Shown here: positions 51,206 to 59,758 of the stretch, one piece after another
Position numbering within the stretch: the first letter of the stretch is position 1
How the letters are laid out: each line of letters begins with the position of its first letter
DNA from: an uncultured Elusimicrobia bacterium
GTDB lineage: Bacteria > Elusimicrobiota > Elusimicrobia > Elusimicrobiales > UBA9959
DNA length: 64,000 nucleotides
NCBI GenBank assembly: GCA_903879915.1
Contig: CAIRNJ010000103.1
Span: 1 to 64,000, forward strand
Reading direction: 5' to 3'
Notes under the pieces: model-generated
What the model was told of the DNA's origin: nothing
Seen by the model: the letters and a program-made list of their open reading frames with translations, nothing else
Database searches by the model: none
Made by a program: the position numbers and the translations under genes

Positions 51206-52612
51206 TCAGGGCTTGCTTGTGCCCAGCGCGCTGGCGAGACAGTCAATGTAATCCATCAACTGCTGCAGGCTGGCGCCGGGGCCGGGGTCAACACAGCCGT
51301 TCAGTTGTTCCATGCCGGGGGCCGACACTCCCTTTAGTTCCTTGAGGAAGTCGTCCCAGCGGGTGTCGCGGGCCCAGGCCAGCTGGTCGTATTTCTCATT
51401 GTACCCGCTGGTCGGCAGGTAAATGGCCAGGCCGTGCGAGGCTTCGTCACGGCCGGAGACATCCTTATAGGCCGCGTTGCTTATGACAAGTTTGCCGTTC
51501 AGCGTCTCCATCAGGGCGCGGCTTGTTTCGGCCACCGGTCCCTCGGGGTCGGCCTCGGCCGCCAGGCGGGCGAAGTCGTAGAGGTCCTTGTTGTCCTTGT
51601 ACGCATAGGCGCCGGCGGAGTAAGCCTTGCTCTTTATCTGCGGCTTCTTGTCGGAGGCTATAAGCGCGTCGGTCCAGGCGTTGAAGGCCGTCATGAAATC
51701 GCCCAGCGCGGACACGCGCACGGCGGAAAGCGTCACCTTCTTGCCCTTGGCGGAGTAAAAATCATCGTAAGCGCGCACTATTTCTACGGCCAGTTCCCCG
51801 CTGTTCTTCGAGCCGGTGAAAGCCGGCAGGAGCGTTTCGTACGGGAAGCCCGTGCCGGGCACGGTTTCCTCGGAACCCACCACGTAGTCGGCGTAGTCCT
51901 TAACTTCGTAGAGCACTTCCGCCATCTGCATCAGGCAGGCGTCGTAGGCCAGTATGTCCACTTTGCCTATTTCCTTCATGGCCGCGCCCAGCTCAGGCGT
52001 GGAGATGTGATTCTTTGTTTCATGATCGTAGGAGATGCCCTTGTTGGCGCGGCCGCCCTTGGTGGTGATCCAGCCGGAGCCATGGTTCCAGATCATAAGG
52101 GCGTAGTGTCTGGCGGGGTAGTTCTTCATGCCCCACTTGGCGAAATCCGCCAGATGCCGCCAATCGCCCATGTCCACCTTGCGGAAGGACTGGATAACCT
52201 TGGACTTAACTTTTTCCTCGTCGGCATCCTGCGTTACGTAGTAGCGGCGCGAACCGGTCCAGTTGCCGTCAAAATCCACGTCGTTGTCCTGGCCGTTCAT
52301 GCGGCCCGCTTCCGCCACGATGTTGAGCTCCGCGTTGGAGCCTGCCAGCTCCATCTTGTTAAGATTATAAAGCCCGGCCACTTCCAGGTCGTTCTTGCCG
52401 TTTAAGTAGACCAGCACGGTCCATTCTTTGGGAGCCTGGGGTTGTCTCTGTACCCGGCTCTTTTCATGGACCGGGGCGGAAACCGGCGGAGCGCCGAAGC
52501 CTGAGAGGGCCGCTTTACTGTTGCCGGCCCCGAGTTGCTCCAGCGCGCCCTGCGCGTAAGCGCCGCCAGCCAGCCCTATGACCGCTACCGCCGCATATAC
52601 TGAATTTTTCAT
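51206..52612 (-). CDS. Secreted clostripain-family (C11) cysteine protease, copy B
   Basis: 468 residues. The signal peptide NSVYAAVAVIGLAGGAYA is followed by QGALEQLGAGNSKAALSG. The catalytic domain begins KEWTVLVYLNGKNDLEVAGL and has ALMIWNHGSGW (His177) and DILAYDACLMQMAEV (Cys226), both in canonical form. DHETKNHISTPELGAAM and EETVPGTGFPYE are further family motifs. The C-terminal 90 residues include GLAIYLPTSGYNEKYDQLAW, also typical. AAGGAAAGGA precedes the ATG. It heads a run with the Lnb-like gene and regulator copy C, under a GGTAAA-type promoter. Confidence 0.93.
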   Translation of the reverse strand: MKNSVYAAVAVIGLAGGAYAQGALEQLGAGNSKAALSGFGAPPVSAPVHEKSRVQRQPQAPKEWTVLVYLNGKNDLEVAGLYNLNKMELAGSNAELNIVAEAGRMNGQDNDVDFDGNWTGSRRYYVTQDADEEKVKSKVIQSFRKVDMGDWRHLADFAKWGMKNYPARHYALMIWNHGSGWITTKGGRANKGISYDHETKNHISTPELGAAMKEIGKVDILAYDACLMQMAEVLYEVKDYADYVVGSEETVPGTGFPYETLLPAFTGSKNSGELAVEIVRAYDDFYSAKGKKVTLSAVRVSALGDFMTAFNAWTDALIASDKKPQIKSKAYSAGAYAYKDNKDLYDFARLAAEADPEGPVAETSRALMETLNGKLVISNAAYKDVSGRDEASHGLAIYLPTSGYNEKYDQLAWARDTRWDDFLKELKGVSAPGMEQLNGCVDPGPGASLQQLMDYIDCLASALGTSKP

Positions 52613-52679
52613 GATCTTATCCTTTCCTTATTTATCGGCTCCGCGGCTTGCCGCGCTGCTCTCACAACTTCCTGATATA

Positions 52680-52780
52680 AGTTTACCCTACGTTCTGCTC
52701 TGCTTTTAAGGGCTCTTGGTTCCTTTTTTTAAAGGTATTGGACCCGAAGTTTTTAGATATACATTTACCGAATGCTTACC
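52680..52780 (-). promoter_or_regulatory. Island-type promoter with GGTAAA direct repeat (gene at 52612)
   Basis: On the minus strand, GGTAAG-cattc-GGTAAA (52780-52764) is followed by GGGTCCAA and GGAACCAA 22 bp apart, AGCCCT at 52714 (28 bp) and TAAACT at 52685-52680. The repeat distance is 83 bp, and one half-site has a G in the last position. Confidence 0.7.
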
Positions 52781-52933
52781 GAACCTTCGCGCGAAGATAA
52801 ACCAGTCCCGGCCGAAGCCGACCGCGAAGAAGCGGACCACATATGCGGGCAGACAGAACGGGATAAATAGGGAAAAGTTCTCAGACAGCTTTTTAGCTTT
52901 TTGTAGTGGTGGGGGCGGCGGTGCAGCGTGGTG

Positions 52934-53305
52934 TCAGGCCAGCAACCACTTCAGCGCGTCTTCTTTGTTTTCGAAAAGACGCACGTTGTAGCCGCGGTTC
53001 CTGGCGGTGGTTTCGTAGAGACTTGCCGACTCTACCGGGGTTCCCGCTTTGGGCAGCAGTATGGCCTCTTTAAAGGCGGGCGGGATTTTACTTTGCTCAA
53101 TAATAGTCAGTACCTGGCGCAGCACCAGTTCCGAATGCCCGACCGACATGCGGCTGCAGTCGGCCAGGAAGAGCAGCAGCCCGCTGTCCTGTGAGAGTTT
53201 GGCGGCTTCCGCGACAGCGTCCAGCAGATCTTTGGAAGTAACCTCGCCGAGATACTGTATGAGAATATACGGCGGCGCTCCGGTTTGTGTTATCTGGTAG
53301 CTCAT
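52934..53305 (-). CDS. STAS/SpoIIAA-like small protein
   Basis: 123 residues, no signal peptide. YILIQYLGEVTSKDLLDAVA, LFLADCSRMSVGHSELVLRQ and GYNVRLFENKEDALKWL fit the alternating strand/helix pattern of SpoIIAA-like or DUF7793-type STAS proteins, whose C-terminal FxxxxxALxWL segment is common in such short bacterial proteins. They usually bind partners rather than catalyse. The partner is unknown here. A GGAGG-like stretch (GGGAGGTTGG) lies upstream. It faces away from the C1A protease gene at 53477. Confidence 0.65.
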   Translation of the reverse strand: MSYQITQTGAPPYILIQYLGEVTSKDLLDAVAEAAKLSQDSGLLLFLADCSRMSVGHSELVLRQVLTIIEQSKIPPAFKEAILLPKAGTPVESASLYETTARNRGYNVRLFENKEDALKWLLA

Positions 53306-53371
53306 CGTCTTCCAACCTCCCAGCCGTACAAATAATACATTTTTATCGTTTTAAAACAAATCACCCGGCTC

Positions 53372-53471
53372 GGTAAAAAGATGGTAAAAGACGATCCATT
53401 ATTTTTCGGCCAAAGACTCGGCCGCCCTGGCTCTTTGGCCTCAGGCGGGCCGGCACCGTACAGGGTACGCT
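53372..53471 (+). promoter_or_regulatory. Island-type promoter with GGTAAA repeat, abutting the ATG (gene at 53477)
   Basis: GGTAAA at 53372 and 53383, GGCTCTTTGGCCTC ending at 53442 and TACGCT at 53466-53471 keep the 82- and 28-bp distances. The ATG follows five bases after TACGCT. The about 80-base leader present after the same box in sister genes is absent. Confidence 0.7.
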
Positions 53472-53476
53472 ATATC

Positions 53477-54943
53477 ATGAAAAGATCAGCGTATATATTG
53501 AGCGTAGCGGTTGCGGCAGCCATAATGGGCTCAAGCGGCGGCACCTATGCCGCTGAGTTCGGTGCTTTGGCGCTTAAAGATTATTCAGCCGCGGCGGAGC
53601 TGATACCAGCCGCCAGCCCGGTATCAGTAAGGAACCAGCCCGGCTCTTTCCCGGCGCCGGCCGGTTCCGGTGATACTCGCGCTTTTGCCACCGGCTACAG
53701 GCCGCCCACCCCGGAAGAGCGCGAGTACCTGAAAGGCAAACTACAGCGCATAGAAAGTCTGCCGGCCAATGTCTACGCCCTGCTGCGCCGGACGCGTGCG
53801 CCCGGGGTTAACCCCGGGCTGCCCTCCGCGGTCAAGAACTGGGAGTTTCTGCCGAAGGTCGGCAATCAGGGCAGGCAGGGCAGCTGTTCGGCCTGGGCGG
53901 CCTGCTACTACTATAAGACCTACCAGGAGGCGAAGGAGCACGGCTGGCGCAGGCCTTCCCCGGATTTGGACCCGGAGCATGTGATGAGCCCGGCCTTCTG
54001 CTATAACATCGCCAACAAGCAGAGCAATGAGGGGTCGGCTTTGTCCATGGTAATGCAGAATATCGCCGATTACGGCAGCGCCACCTGGCAGGACATGCCG
54101 TACAGGCAGGGGGATTACAAGAGCTGGCCGTCAGAACAGGCCTGGCGCAACGCTATCCGGTACCGCGCGCGGAAAGTCGGGTATATCGAGGTCGGCACCG
54201 ATAAGGGGATAGCCGACCTGAAGCAGAGCCTGGCCAACGGCGATCTGGCCGTGGTGGCGCTGAATGTCGGAAGCAACTTTGATGAGTATCCGTGCCGCGG
54301 CTTTTGCGAGGGCGTGGATAAAAAAGTGCTCTACCGGCCGAGCGGGGAAACCAGCGGGCACGCCCTGACGGTGATCGGGTATGACGACACTATTACTTAT
54401 GACGAGGACGGCAGGCCCGGCCGCGGCGCCTTCCTGATAGTGAATTCCTGGGGTACTGATTACGGCATAAAGGACCCGGATATCGGCACGGGGGGCTTTA
54501 TCTGGGTATCCTACTCCTATCTCCGCGATAACGCGGCTGACCCCAACGCTTATGTGATGCTGGACCGCGAAGCCTACCGGCCCACCGCGTTCGCCACGAT
54601 AGGCGTTTCGCATCCAAAGGATGCCTGTCTGAATATGTCTATCCAGGGAGGCAACAGTAAGGAAGCGCCTGAATGGAAGCTCAACCCCTGGTATCTTACC
54701 TGCCGCAACCGGCTCAAAGACGCCCGGGTGGTCCTGGATCTCTCGGATTACGAGCTGTCTCCGTCCAAGAGCGTCTGGCTTAAGGTCTTCAACGCGGACG
54801 TCTACAATGAGCACGGGACGATCACGTACGCCGGAGTACAGCGGGCCGGGGAGGCCGCGCGCGTCGCCTCCGGCGTGCCGCTGGAGACCGTTCCCGGCAG
54901 CGATGTATACCTGGAGATACCCCCGGCCCCCGGGCAGCAATAG
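53477..54943 (+). CDS. Secreted papain-like (C1A) cysteine protease, island type
   Basis: 488 residues from ATG 53477. The signal peptide is about MKRSAYILSVAVAAAIMGSS and GGTYA, then AEFGALALKDYSAAAELIPA, a loose form of the shared segment. A pro-region follows (TPEEREYLKGKLQRIESLPA). The catalytic domain has KVGNQGRQGSCSAWA (Gln and Cys137), SGHALTVIGYDD (His295) and FLIVNSWGTDYG (Asn323). About 110 residues after the peptidase domain form a likely beta domain (ARVVLDLSDYELSPSKSVWL). No Shine-Dalgarno is present, and the start codon nearly touches the -10, so translation may be leaderless. Confidence 0.9.
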   Translation: MKRSAYILSVAVAAAIMGSSGGTYAAEFGALALKDYSAAAELIPAASPVSVRNQPGSFPAPAGSGDTRAFATGYRPPTPEEREYLKGKLQRIESLPANVYALLRRTRAPGVNPGLPSAVKNWEFLPKVGNQGRQGSCSAWAACYYYKTYQEAKEHGWRRPSPDLDPEHVMSPAFCYNIANKQSNEGSALSMVMQNIADYGSATWQDMPYRQGDYKSWPSEQAWRNAIRYRARKVGYIEVGTDKGIADLKQSLANGDLAVVALNVGSNFDEYPCRGFCEGVDKKVLYRPSGETSGHALTVIGYDDTITYDEDGRPGRGAFLIVNSWGTDYGIKDPDIGTGGFIWVSYSYLRDNAADPNAYVMLDREAYRPTAFATIGVSHPKDACLNMSIQGGNSKEAPEWKLNPWYLTCRNRLKDARVVLDLSDYELSPSKSVWLKVFNADVYNEHGTITYAGVQRAGEAARVASGVPLETVPGSDVYLEIPPAPGQQ

Positions 54944-55016
54944 ATCCCGTTAATAGTAACCGCGGGCGAGATCGCGCCGCGCCCGTAAACAGGGCGGGGC
55001 CCGGCCGCCGGCGGGT

Positions 55017-55496
55017 TTATTGCGGCCGGTCCTCTCTTCCGCCGCCTTCAGCTTTCTTCAAACCTATGCGCACGGCCCAGCCGGAGCGGAAAGGCGTAGC
55101 CCTCGACTCCCCGGAGACATACCGCGGCGCGTTCTCATAGCGGACCTTTCCGTCGAGAGTGTTCAGGACCACCAGGAATTTTTCGCCTTTGCCGTAAATA
55201 TCCAGTTCTTCGCGGAGCGTTTCCGGCAGCGGCATAATAGGCTCCCACTCCACCTGGATGAAGCCCTCGTCCCTTTCCCCGGTCAGCCCGTCGAAGACCG
55301 GGCGGTGCATGCGGGTCAGGTAGCGGCCGTGGTCCGCTGTCCGCGTTATTTCTCCGCCGGAAAACCGCGGCGAGATCTTGACCCCCGTGGCGGCGGCGAG
55401 GCTCCGGCTTAAACCGTCGTTGTACAGCATAGCCAGCGCCACGGCGGGCGTTAAAAGCGCGGCCCAGAGATAGCCCGCGTTCTTAAGCCGGGACAT
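55017..55496 (-). CDS. Small membrane-anchored periplasmic protein, partner of the ferredoxin-type gene
   Basis: 159 residues. The N-terminal hydrophobic segment YLWAALLTPAVALAMLYN is an anchor or signal. The mature part is beta-rich (GFIQVEWEPIMPLPETLREE, EKFLVVLNTLDGKVRYENAP). Its first codon overlaps the end of the polyferredoxin gene, so the two are coupled. Family not recognised. It may be a periplasmic companion in electron transfer or metal delivery. Confidence 0.65.
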   Translation of the reverse strand: MSRLKNAGYLWAALLTPAVALAMLYNDGLSRSLAAATGVKISPRFSGGEITRTADHGRYLTRMHRPVFDGLTGERDEGFIQVEWEPIMPLPETLREELDIYGKGEKFLVVLNTLDGKVRYENAPRYVSGESRATPFRSGWAVRIGLKKAEGGGREDRPQ

Positions 55497-56632
55497 CAGA
55501 ACATCCTCCCGGTGGAAGCGAGCAGGAGCAGCCTAGCCAGGGCGTCCACGCAGATAGTTCCGCCGAAAGCGGCCATGAACAGAAAAGCCGGGTACAGGAA
55601 CAGCAGCCGGGCGGTATCTTTACAGGCGCCGGGCCCGGTTGCCTTGACGTGAAAATGGGCCGCGCCGCCGGGGCAGTTATCCACGCATCTGCCGCATTTT
55701 ACGCATCTCAGGCCCGAGCGCCCCTGCGCGATCGTTTCCTCGGTTATGGACAGCATGGGGCAGTTGCGGACGCAGGTCCCGCACCCCGAGCAGGTTTTTG
55801 TGTCCACGCGCACCTCGAAAGGGGTCAGGTGGTTGGCGCCGCACTGCAGGGCGCCGAGCGGGCAGAAATAGGCGCACTGCGCGCGCCGTTTCAACAGCAT
55901 GGGCAGCGCTATCACCAGCGAAAAAAAGATAAGAAGGTGGACCCAGAACAGCAGCGCGTCGTTCACGAAATGCCCGGCCGGGAGTTCCGTCACGCTCTTG
56001 ACCGGGCAGGTCAGCGCGCAGTAGAGCGGGAACAGGCTTGCCGCGGACAGCAGGGCGAACAGGATCAGGACGGCGAAAGGGAGATTTCTCAGCCAGGCCG
56101 GGGCCTTAAAAGCGGGCTTCGGCAGGACGCGCGAAAAAGCGTCGTCCCAGCCGCCGAAGAAACAGCCCCAGCTGCACCAGCCGCGCCCCAGCGCCAGGGA
56201 ACCCGTCAGCCAGATGACGAAGATGGAGGCTATCGAGGCATACGAGCCGGTAAGCGTCCCCGGCCAGATGATGGTCCTGGTCAAAGCCGCCGGTATCAGG
56301 GTCATGGGGATGACGATAGGGCATAGCGGCGTCCCCTCCCTGAACATAAAATCCACTACGGCCGGCTGGGCGGAAAACAGTTCCAGCATGTGCCCCATGA
56401 AAGAGACGGCGAAAAGAACCGCGACAGGGATGTAAAGCGCGGCCCGCCAGCGGTCCGTTTTGCCGGTGTACAGCATCAGCATGAAGAAAAAGTTGAACGC
56501 CGCGTACGTGACCGCCAGGGCCAGTCGGTGCGGAAGGTCCGGCGGGATCCTGCCGCCGGAAAGCAGCACGGCCGTCAGCGCCAGCATCGGCAGGGACAGC
56601 AGCGCCGCACGCAGGATCCTACGCGTATTCAT
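55496..56632 (-). CDS. Membrane polyferredoxin of the NapH/YccM/NosR type
   Basis: 378 residues with about seven membrane helices. Cys motifs on the cytoplasmic side are RGWCSWGCFFGGWDD, LYCALTCPVK and CAYFCPLGALQC, then two ferredoxin clusters, CSGCGTCVRNCP and CVKCGRCVDNCP, each binding a 4Fe-4S centre. Proteins of this type pass electrons between the quinol pool or cytoplasm and periplasmic reductases. The partner enzyme is not in the window, so the pathway is open. Its stop overlaps the start of the gene at 55496 to 55017. It stands apart from the exported island in function. Confidence 0.88.
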   Translation of the reverse strand: MNTRRILRAALLSLPMLALTAVLLSGGRIPPDLPHRLALAVTYAAFNFFFMLMLYTGKTDRWRAALYIPVAVLFAVSFMGHMLELFSAQPAVVDFMFREGTPLCPIVIPMTLIPAALTRTIIWPGTLTGSYASIASIFVIWLTGSLALGRGWCSWGCFFGGWDDAFSRVLPKPAFKAPAWLRNLPFAVLILFALLSAASLFPLYCALTCPVKSVTELPAGHFVNDALLFWVHLLIFFSLVIALPMLLKRRAQCAYFCPLGALQCGANHLTPFEVRVDTKTCSGCGTCVRNCPMLSITEETIAQGRSGLRCVKCGRCVDNCPGGAAHFHVKATGPGACKDTARLLFLYPAFLFMAAFGGTICVDALARLLLLASTGRMF

Positions 56633-56691
56633 CCGGAATATTGTAGCACAACAGCAGCGGCGGGACCCAAAAATATGCCAGAGCCTTTTTC

Positions 56692-57228
56692 TTACTTCCC
56701 GCCTCCGGCTCCGTCTTCCTCCTCCCCAGTTGCCGCTTCCTTGCCGCTTTCCGGTTCCGCCTTGCCTTTTGAAGAGGGGACCTGTTTCAGTATGCCTTCG
56801 GCGCCGCCCATAAAGGCCTTGACGGAAAGCTTGGCCCTTTTGCCATTCTTGGAAATGGCCAAGGTTCCTTTAAAATCCTCCGTTTTGAACCTTATGACCC
56901 CGGATTTAGCGGCACAGCCGGTAATTTGTATGGCCGGATCGCCTTTGATAACGGCCGCGGCCGAAAAGCAGCCCGGGGTGGTGGGTTTTTCGGTAAAGGT
57001 GGCGTATTTTTTCTTTTTCCCGCACTTGCCTTCGTAGGAAAAAGTGCCCGTGAACCCGGCTTTCCCTTCGGTTACCGCCGCGTTCACTATCCACACGCAG
57101 TTATTACCCTCTGATTTAACACTGCCTTTCCAGGCCCCAACCAGCGGTTTAAAAGGCGACGGGGCCGCAAAGCAGGCGGGCGCTGAACAAACGAGGAATA
57201 TCGCTAAAACACCGCGCAGAATATGCAT
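56692..57228 (-). CDS. Small exported protein, function unknown
   Basis: 178 residues from ATG 57228 (MHILRGVLAIFLVCSAPACF), with AAGGAAGG upstream. An in-frame start at 57321 gives an Arg-rich leader that fits poorly. The mature domain is beta-rich with three likely disulfide cysteines: FKPLVGAWKGSVKSEGNNCV, FTGTFSYEGKCGKKKKYATF, TTPGCFSAAAVIKG. The tail is acidic (GEEEDGAGGGK). It recalls small lipocalin-like or YdeI-type beta barrels but without a clear match. It lacks the island segment. Confidence 0.7.
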   Translation of the reverse strand: MHILRGVLAIFLVCSAPACFAAPSPFKPLVGAWKGSVKSEGNNCVWIVNAAVTEGKAGFTGTFSYEGKCGKKKKYATFTEKPTTPGCFSAAAVIKGDPAIQITGCAAKSGVIRFKTEDFKGTLAISKNGKRAKLSVKAFMGGAEGILKQVPSSKGKAEPESGKEAATGEEEDGAGGGK

Positions 57229-57439
57229 TTCAGATACCTTCCTTCGGAATAGTCGCCGTCGCCGGGTGGCCCGGCCGGCTATCCTGTTATGATACAAAAA
57301 TCTGTAGGAAACATAACGCATATTGTCGCAAGCGCTTCCTGTATTTTGCCCTTTCCGCTGTAATGGCCGGGATTTACAAGAGATAGTAAGTTATCGAGTT
57401 ATCGCGTAGCGTCCCAAATCCTTAAGCGTTCCCGGGTCC

Positions 57440-58333
57440 TTACCGGAAGAAGTAGGTGTTCACTATGTAATTAACGGTGATGTCGCCGGAGACGTAAGGC
57501 TTGTCCAGTTTTATGATCTTCGCGCCGATGAATTCCGCGCCGTTTTCGATCAGGAATTTCTTGTATTCCTTAAGTTTGGCGTTCGCGCCCTCTTCCGTAT
57601 CTGACCAGCCGCCGTGGAAGCCGAGTTCCCTTCCGATATAGACCAGCGAGAACGGCGCGTCCTCCCTGACTATCCGCACGGCGCCGGCTACGAGGTCGAG
57701 GTCGAGGGCTTCGCCGTCCTCGTTCACCAGCTGGCGCAGGCGGACCTCATGGGCGGGGTCCTCCGCGGGTTTCGTCAGGTAGTAAATATTGAAGGTCTTC
57801 GGGCGGAAAAGCTCGCTGTCGAGGATAAGGGAGGCTGCCGGGGACAGGCCGGCCTTTTCGAGGCCGGAGAGCAGCTCAGCCCTGACATCCTCCATGTCCG
57901 CGGGGTTTAGGGCGTTGTAACGGAGGTGTTCGCCCAGGAAATCGCGGAGGACGCTGCCGTCTGCCGAACGGTAATCGAGCGTGCCGAAGGTGTCCTTGTA
58001 GGCGGCGCCGGCAGGCGTCAGCCCGGCCCGCTCGAGGATGGGCGTCCACATGTCAGTGAATTCCCTGAACTGCGGCTCGGTGTCGGCGAAAACAAAAAGC
58101 TGGCTTTTAGAGGTCCGGGCCAGCAGGTGCAGTTTTGTCGTTATCATCCCGTAATAGCAGCCGCCGCTTTTGCCGATCCTTACCCCGGCGCCGGGCGCCG
58201 GAATTTCAAGCCCGCTGAGTTGGAGCCGGGCGGGGCTTAGTTCGCCGAATCCGGTGGAATTCAGGTTAAGCTCTGCCGCGTACGCGCCGCCCGACACCGC
58301 CAGTACCGCCGCCGTCATAAATATTCTTTTCAT
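57440..58333 (-). CDS. Exported island protein, function unknown
   Basis: 297 residues. The signal peptide MKRIFMTAAVLAVSGGAYA is followed by AELNLNSTGFGELSPARLQL, a divergent form of the shared segment. The mature domain is alpha/beta: YYGMITTKLHLLARTSKSQL, DTEPQFREFTDMWTPILERA, RAELLSGLEKAGLSPAASLI, VNEDGEALDLDLVAGAVRIV. No cysteine pair or catalytic motif is clear. It is third gene of the lipase operon, 41 bases after the second, so it may assist or restrain those lipases. Confidence 0.72.
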   Translation of the reverse strand: MKRIFMTAAVLAVSGGAYAAELNLNSTGFGELSPARLQLSGLEIPAPGAGVRIGKSGGCYYGMITTKLHLLARTSKSQLFVFADTEPQFREFTDMWTPILERAGLTPAGAAYKDTFGTLDYRSADGSVLRDFLGEHLRYNALNPADMEDVRAELLSGLEKAGLSPAASLILDSELFRPKTFNIYYLTKPAEDPAHEVRLRQLVNEDGEALDLDLVAGAVRIVREDAPFSLVYIGRELGFHGGWSDTEEGANAKLKEYKKFLIENGAEFIGAKIIKLDKPYVSGDITVNYIVNTYFFR

Positions 58334-58374
58334 TTATCAGTTCCTTATTGTCCGTAAAATTCCGCCCGCGCCCG

Positions 58375-59718
58375 CTAGTCCGCCAGCCCGCCGAATTCCA
58401 GCAGGCTGTTCAGTATCTGCTCGGGGCTCCTCTGGCCCGGTACGGCGTCGGTCAGCGCCACGGCGCGCAGCGCTCCGCCTTCCAGTTTATTAGCTAAGCG
58501 CGGCCCGTTCTGTTCGCCGGCCCGCACGTCGGAATAGGTGAGCCTGTGCGCTTCGCCGTTCTTGAACGTCACCAGGGTGGAGTAAAGAGGGCTCAGGGAG
58601 GGGAGATAAGAAACAGATCTCTGATATTCATAACTGCCGGCCGCTTTCGCCGAGCGCATTTCACGGACGGCGTTAATGAGCTCCTCCCTGGCCGCCCCTG
58701 CCCCGGGCCGGTTCCCGCCGAACTTCACCCCGCCCCAGTCCGGAGAGGCAAGCAGCCCGGCCGCTATTATTTTGGTAAGGCTGGCCACCGGCTGCAGCTC
58801 CGGGAGATGGGTGTCGCCGTCTTTTATCTTCTCGCCGAAATAATTGTTCCGGGAATGCCCGTCTTTCTGCGTGTTGCCGGTAAAAGCCTCGTGGCTGCCG
58901 GGCAGCGTGAGCAGCCAGACCTTCGTTCCGGGGGCGGTCGCCGGTATGACGGGCTCGAACATTGCGGTCCGCTCGTCCTCGGAGTAGATGCCAACATAGT
59001 TCTTCACTTTATCGTTCAGGTCGTAGGTCGCGGCCGGGAGCGAAGTGTCGCCGGGCACGGGGTCCAGCGCCAGTATGTTGATGTTCTTTATCCGGGGCTC
59101 GTCCTTTAATTTATTGGCCGTCATCAGCGTCAGCACGCCGCCGCGGCTGTGGCCCACCAGGTTAAGCGTTATTTCACCGGTAGTCACGGCCAGCACGGAG
59201 TTAAGGTAGGCCATGGCTTCGTTCAGGCACTTGGCCCAGCCCCGCTTCGCCAGGGAGGAACTGGGGAAGCCCTGGTCGAGCAGGCCTTTGTCCCCTATAT
59301 TGAGCCCGGCCAGCCCCTCGGCCGGTTTTATTGCGAAATAGGAGGCTGTGCCTACAGCGTCGTCAGTCCCGATCCCGTTGACCACCAGCTTATTGGCGTC
59401 CGTCTCCTGCTCGTAAAAGAGGCTCGCTACCAGTTCCGACGACCAGTAGCCGTTGGAGCCGTCGGGGCTGTGGGCGTTCTCAGCCTTCCACCAGTCCCGC
59501 GTCATGCCCGTGCCGCAGAAATAAATAGTGACCGTGTTCGCCCGCGTTGCTTTGTACGGACCGGCAACGGCTTTCTGCGCGAAAGCCGCCGCCATGGAAA
59601 CGGCGGGAATCCTGACCTGCGCGTATCTGCCGGCCCCGAGCTGCTCCAGCGCGGGCTGCGCGTAAGCTGCTCCCGTCAGTCCCAGTATGACCGCTGCCGC
59701 GTAGATAGAGTTTTTCAT
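58375..59718 (-). CDS. Secreted DUF2235/Tle-like lipase
   Basis: 447 residues. The signal peptide NSIYAAAVILGLTGAAYA is followed by QPALEQLGAGRYAQVRIPAV. The alpha/beta-hydrolase domain has TVTIYFCGTGMTRDW near its first strand, the nucleophile elbow NLVGHSRGG (Ser191), ILALDPVPGDTS (the family's DPV after the elbow) and GSHEAFTG with a likely catalytic His. GHSRG with a following DPV is typical of DUF2235 proteins, which include type VI lipase effectors of the Tle group. The about 110-residue C-terminal part is unassigned. It is second of three genes in an operon behind another lipase. AAGGAGA precedes the ATG. Confidence 0.82.
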   Translation of the reverse strand: MKNSIYAAAVILGLTGAAYAQPALEQLGAGRYAQVRIPAVSMAAAFAQKAVAGPYKATRANTVTIYFCGTGMTRDWWKAENAHSPDGSNGYWSSELVASLFYEQETDANKLVVNGIGTDDAVGTASYFAIKPAEGLAGLNIGDKGLLDQGFPSSSLAKRGWAKCLNEAMAYLNSVLAVTTGEITLNLVGHSRGGVLTLMTANKLKDEPRIKNINILALDPVPGDTSLPAATYDLNDKVKNYVGIYSEDERTAMFEPVIPATAPGTKVWLLTLPGSHEAFTGNTQKDGHSRNNYFGEKIKDGDTHLPELQPVASLTKIIAAGLLASPDWGGVKFGGNRPGAGAAREELINAVREMRSAKAAGSYEYQRSVSYLPSLSPLYSTLVTFKNGEAHRLTYSDVRAGEQNGPRLANKLEGGALRAVALTDAVPGQRSPEQILNSLLEFGGLAD

Positions 59719-59758
59719 ATATTATTTATCTCCTTAAGATTCAGTTCGCTCCTGCCGG

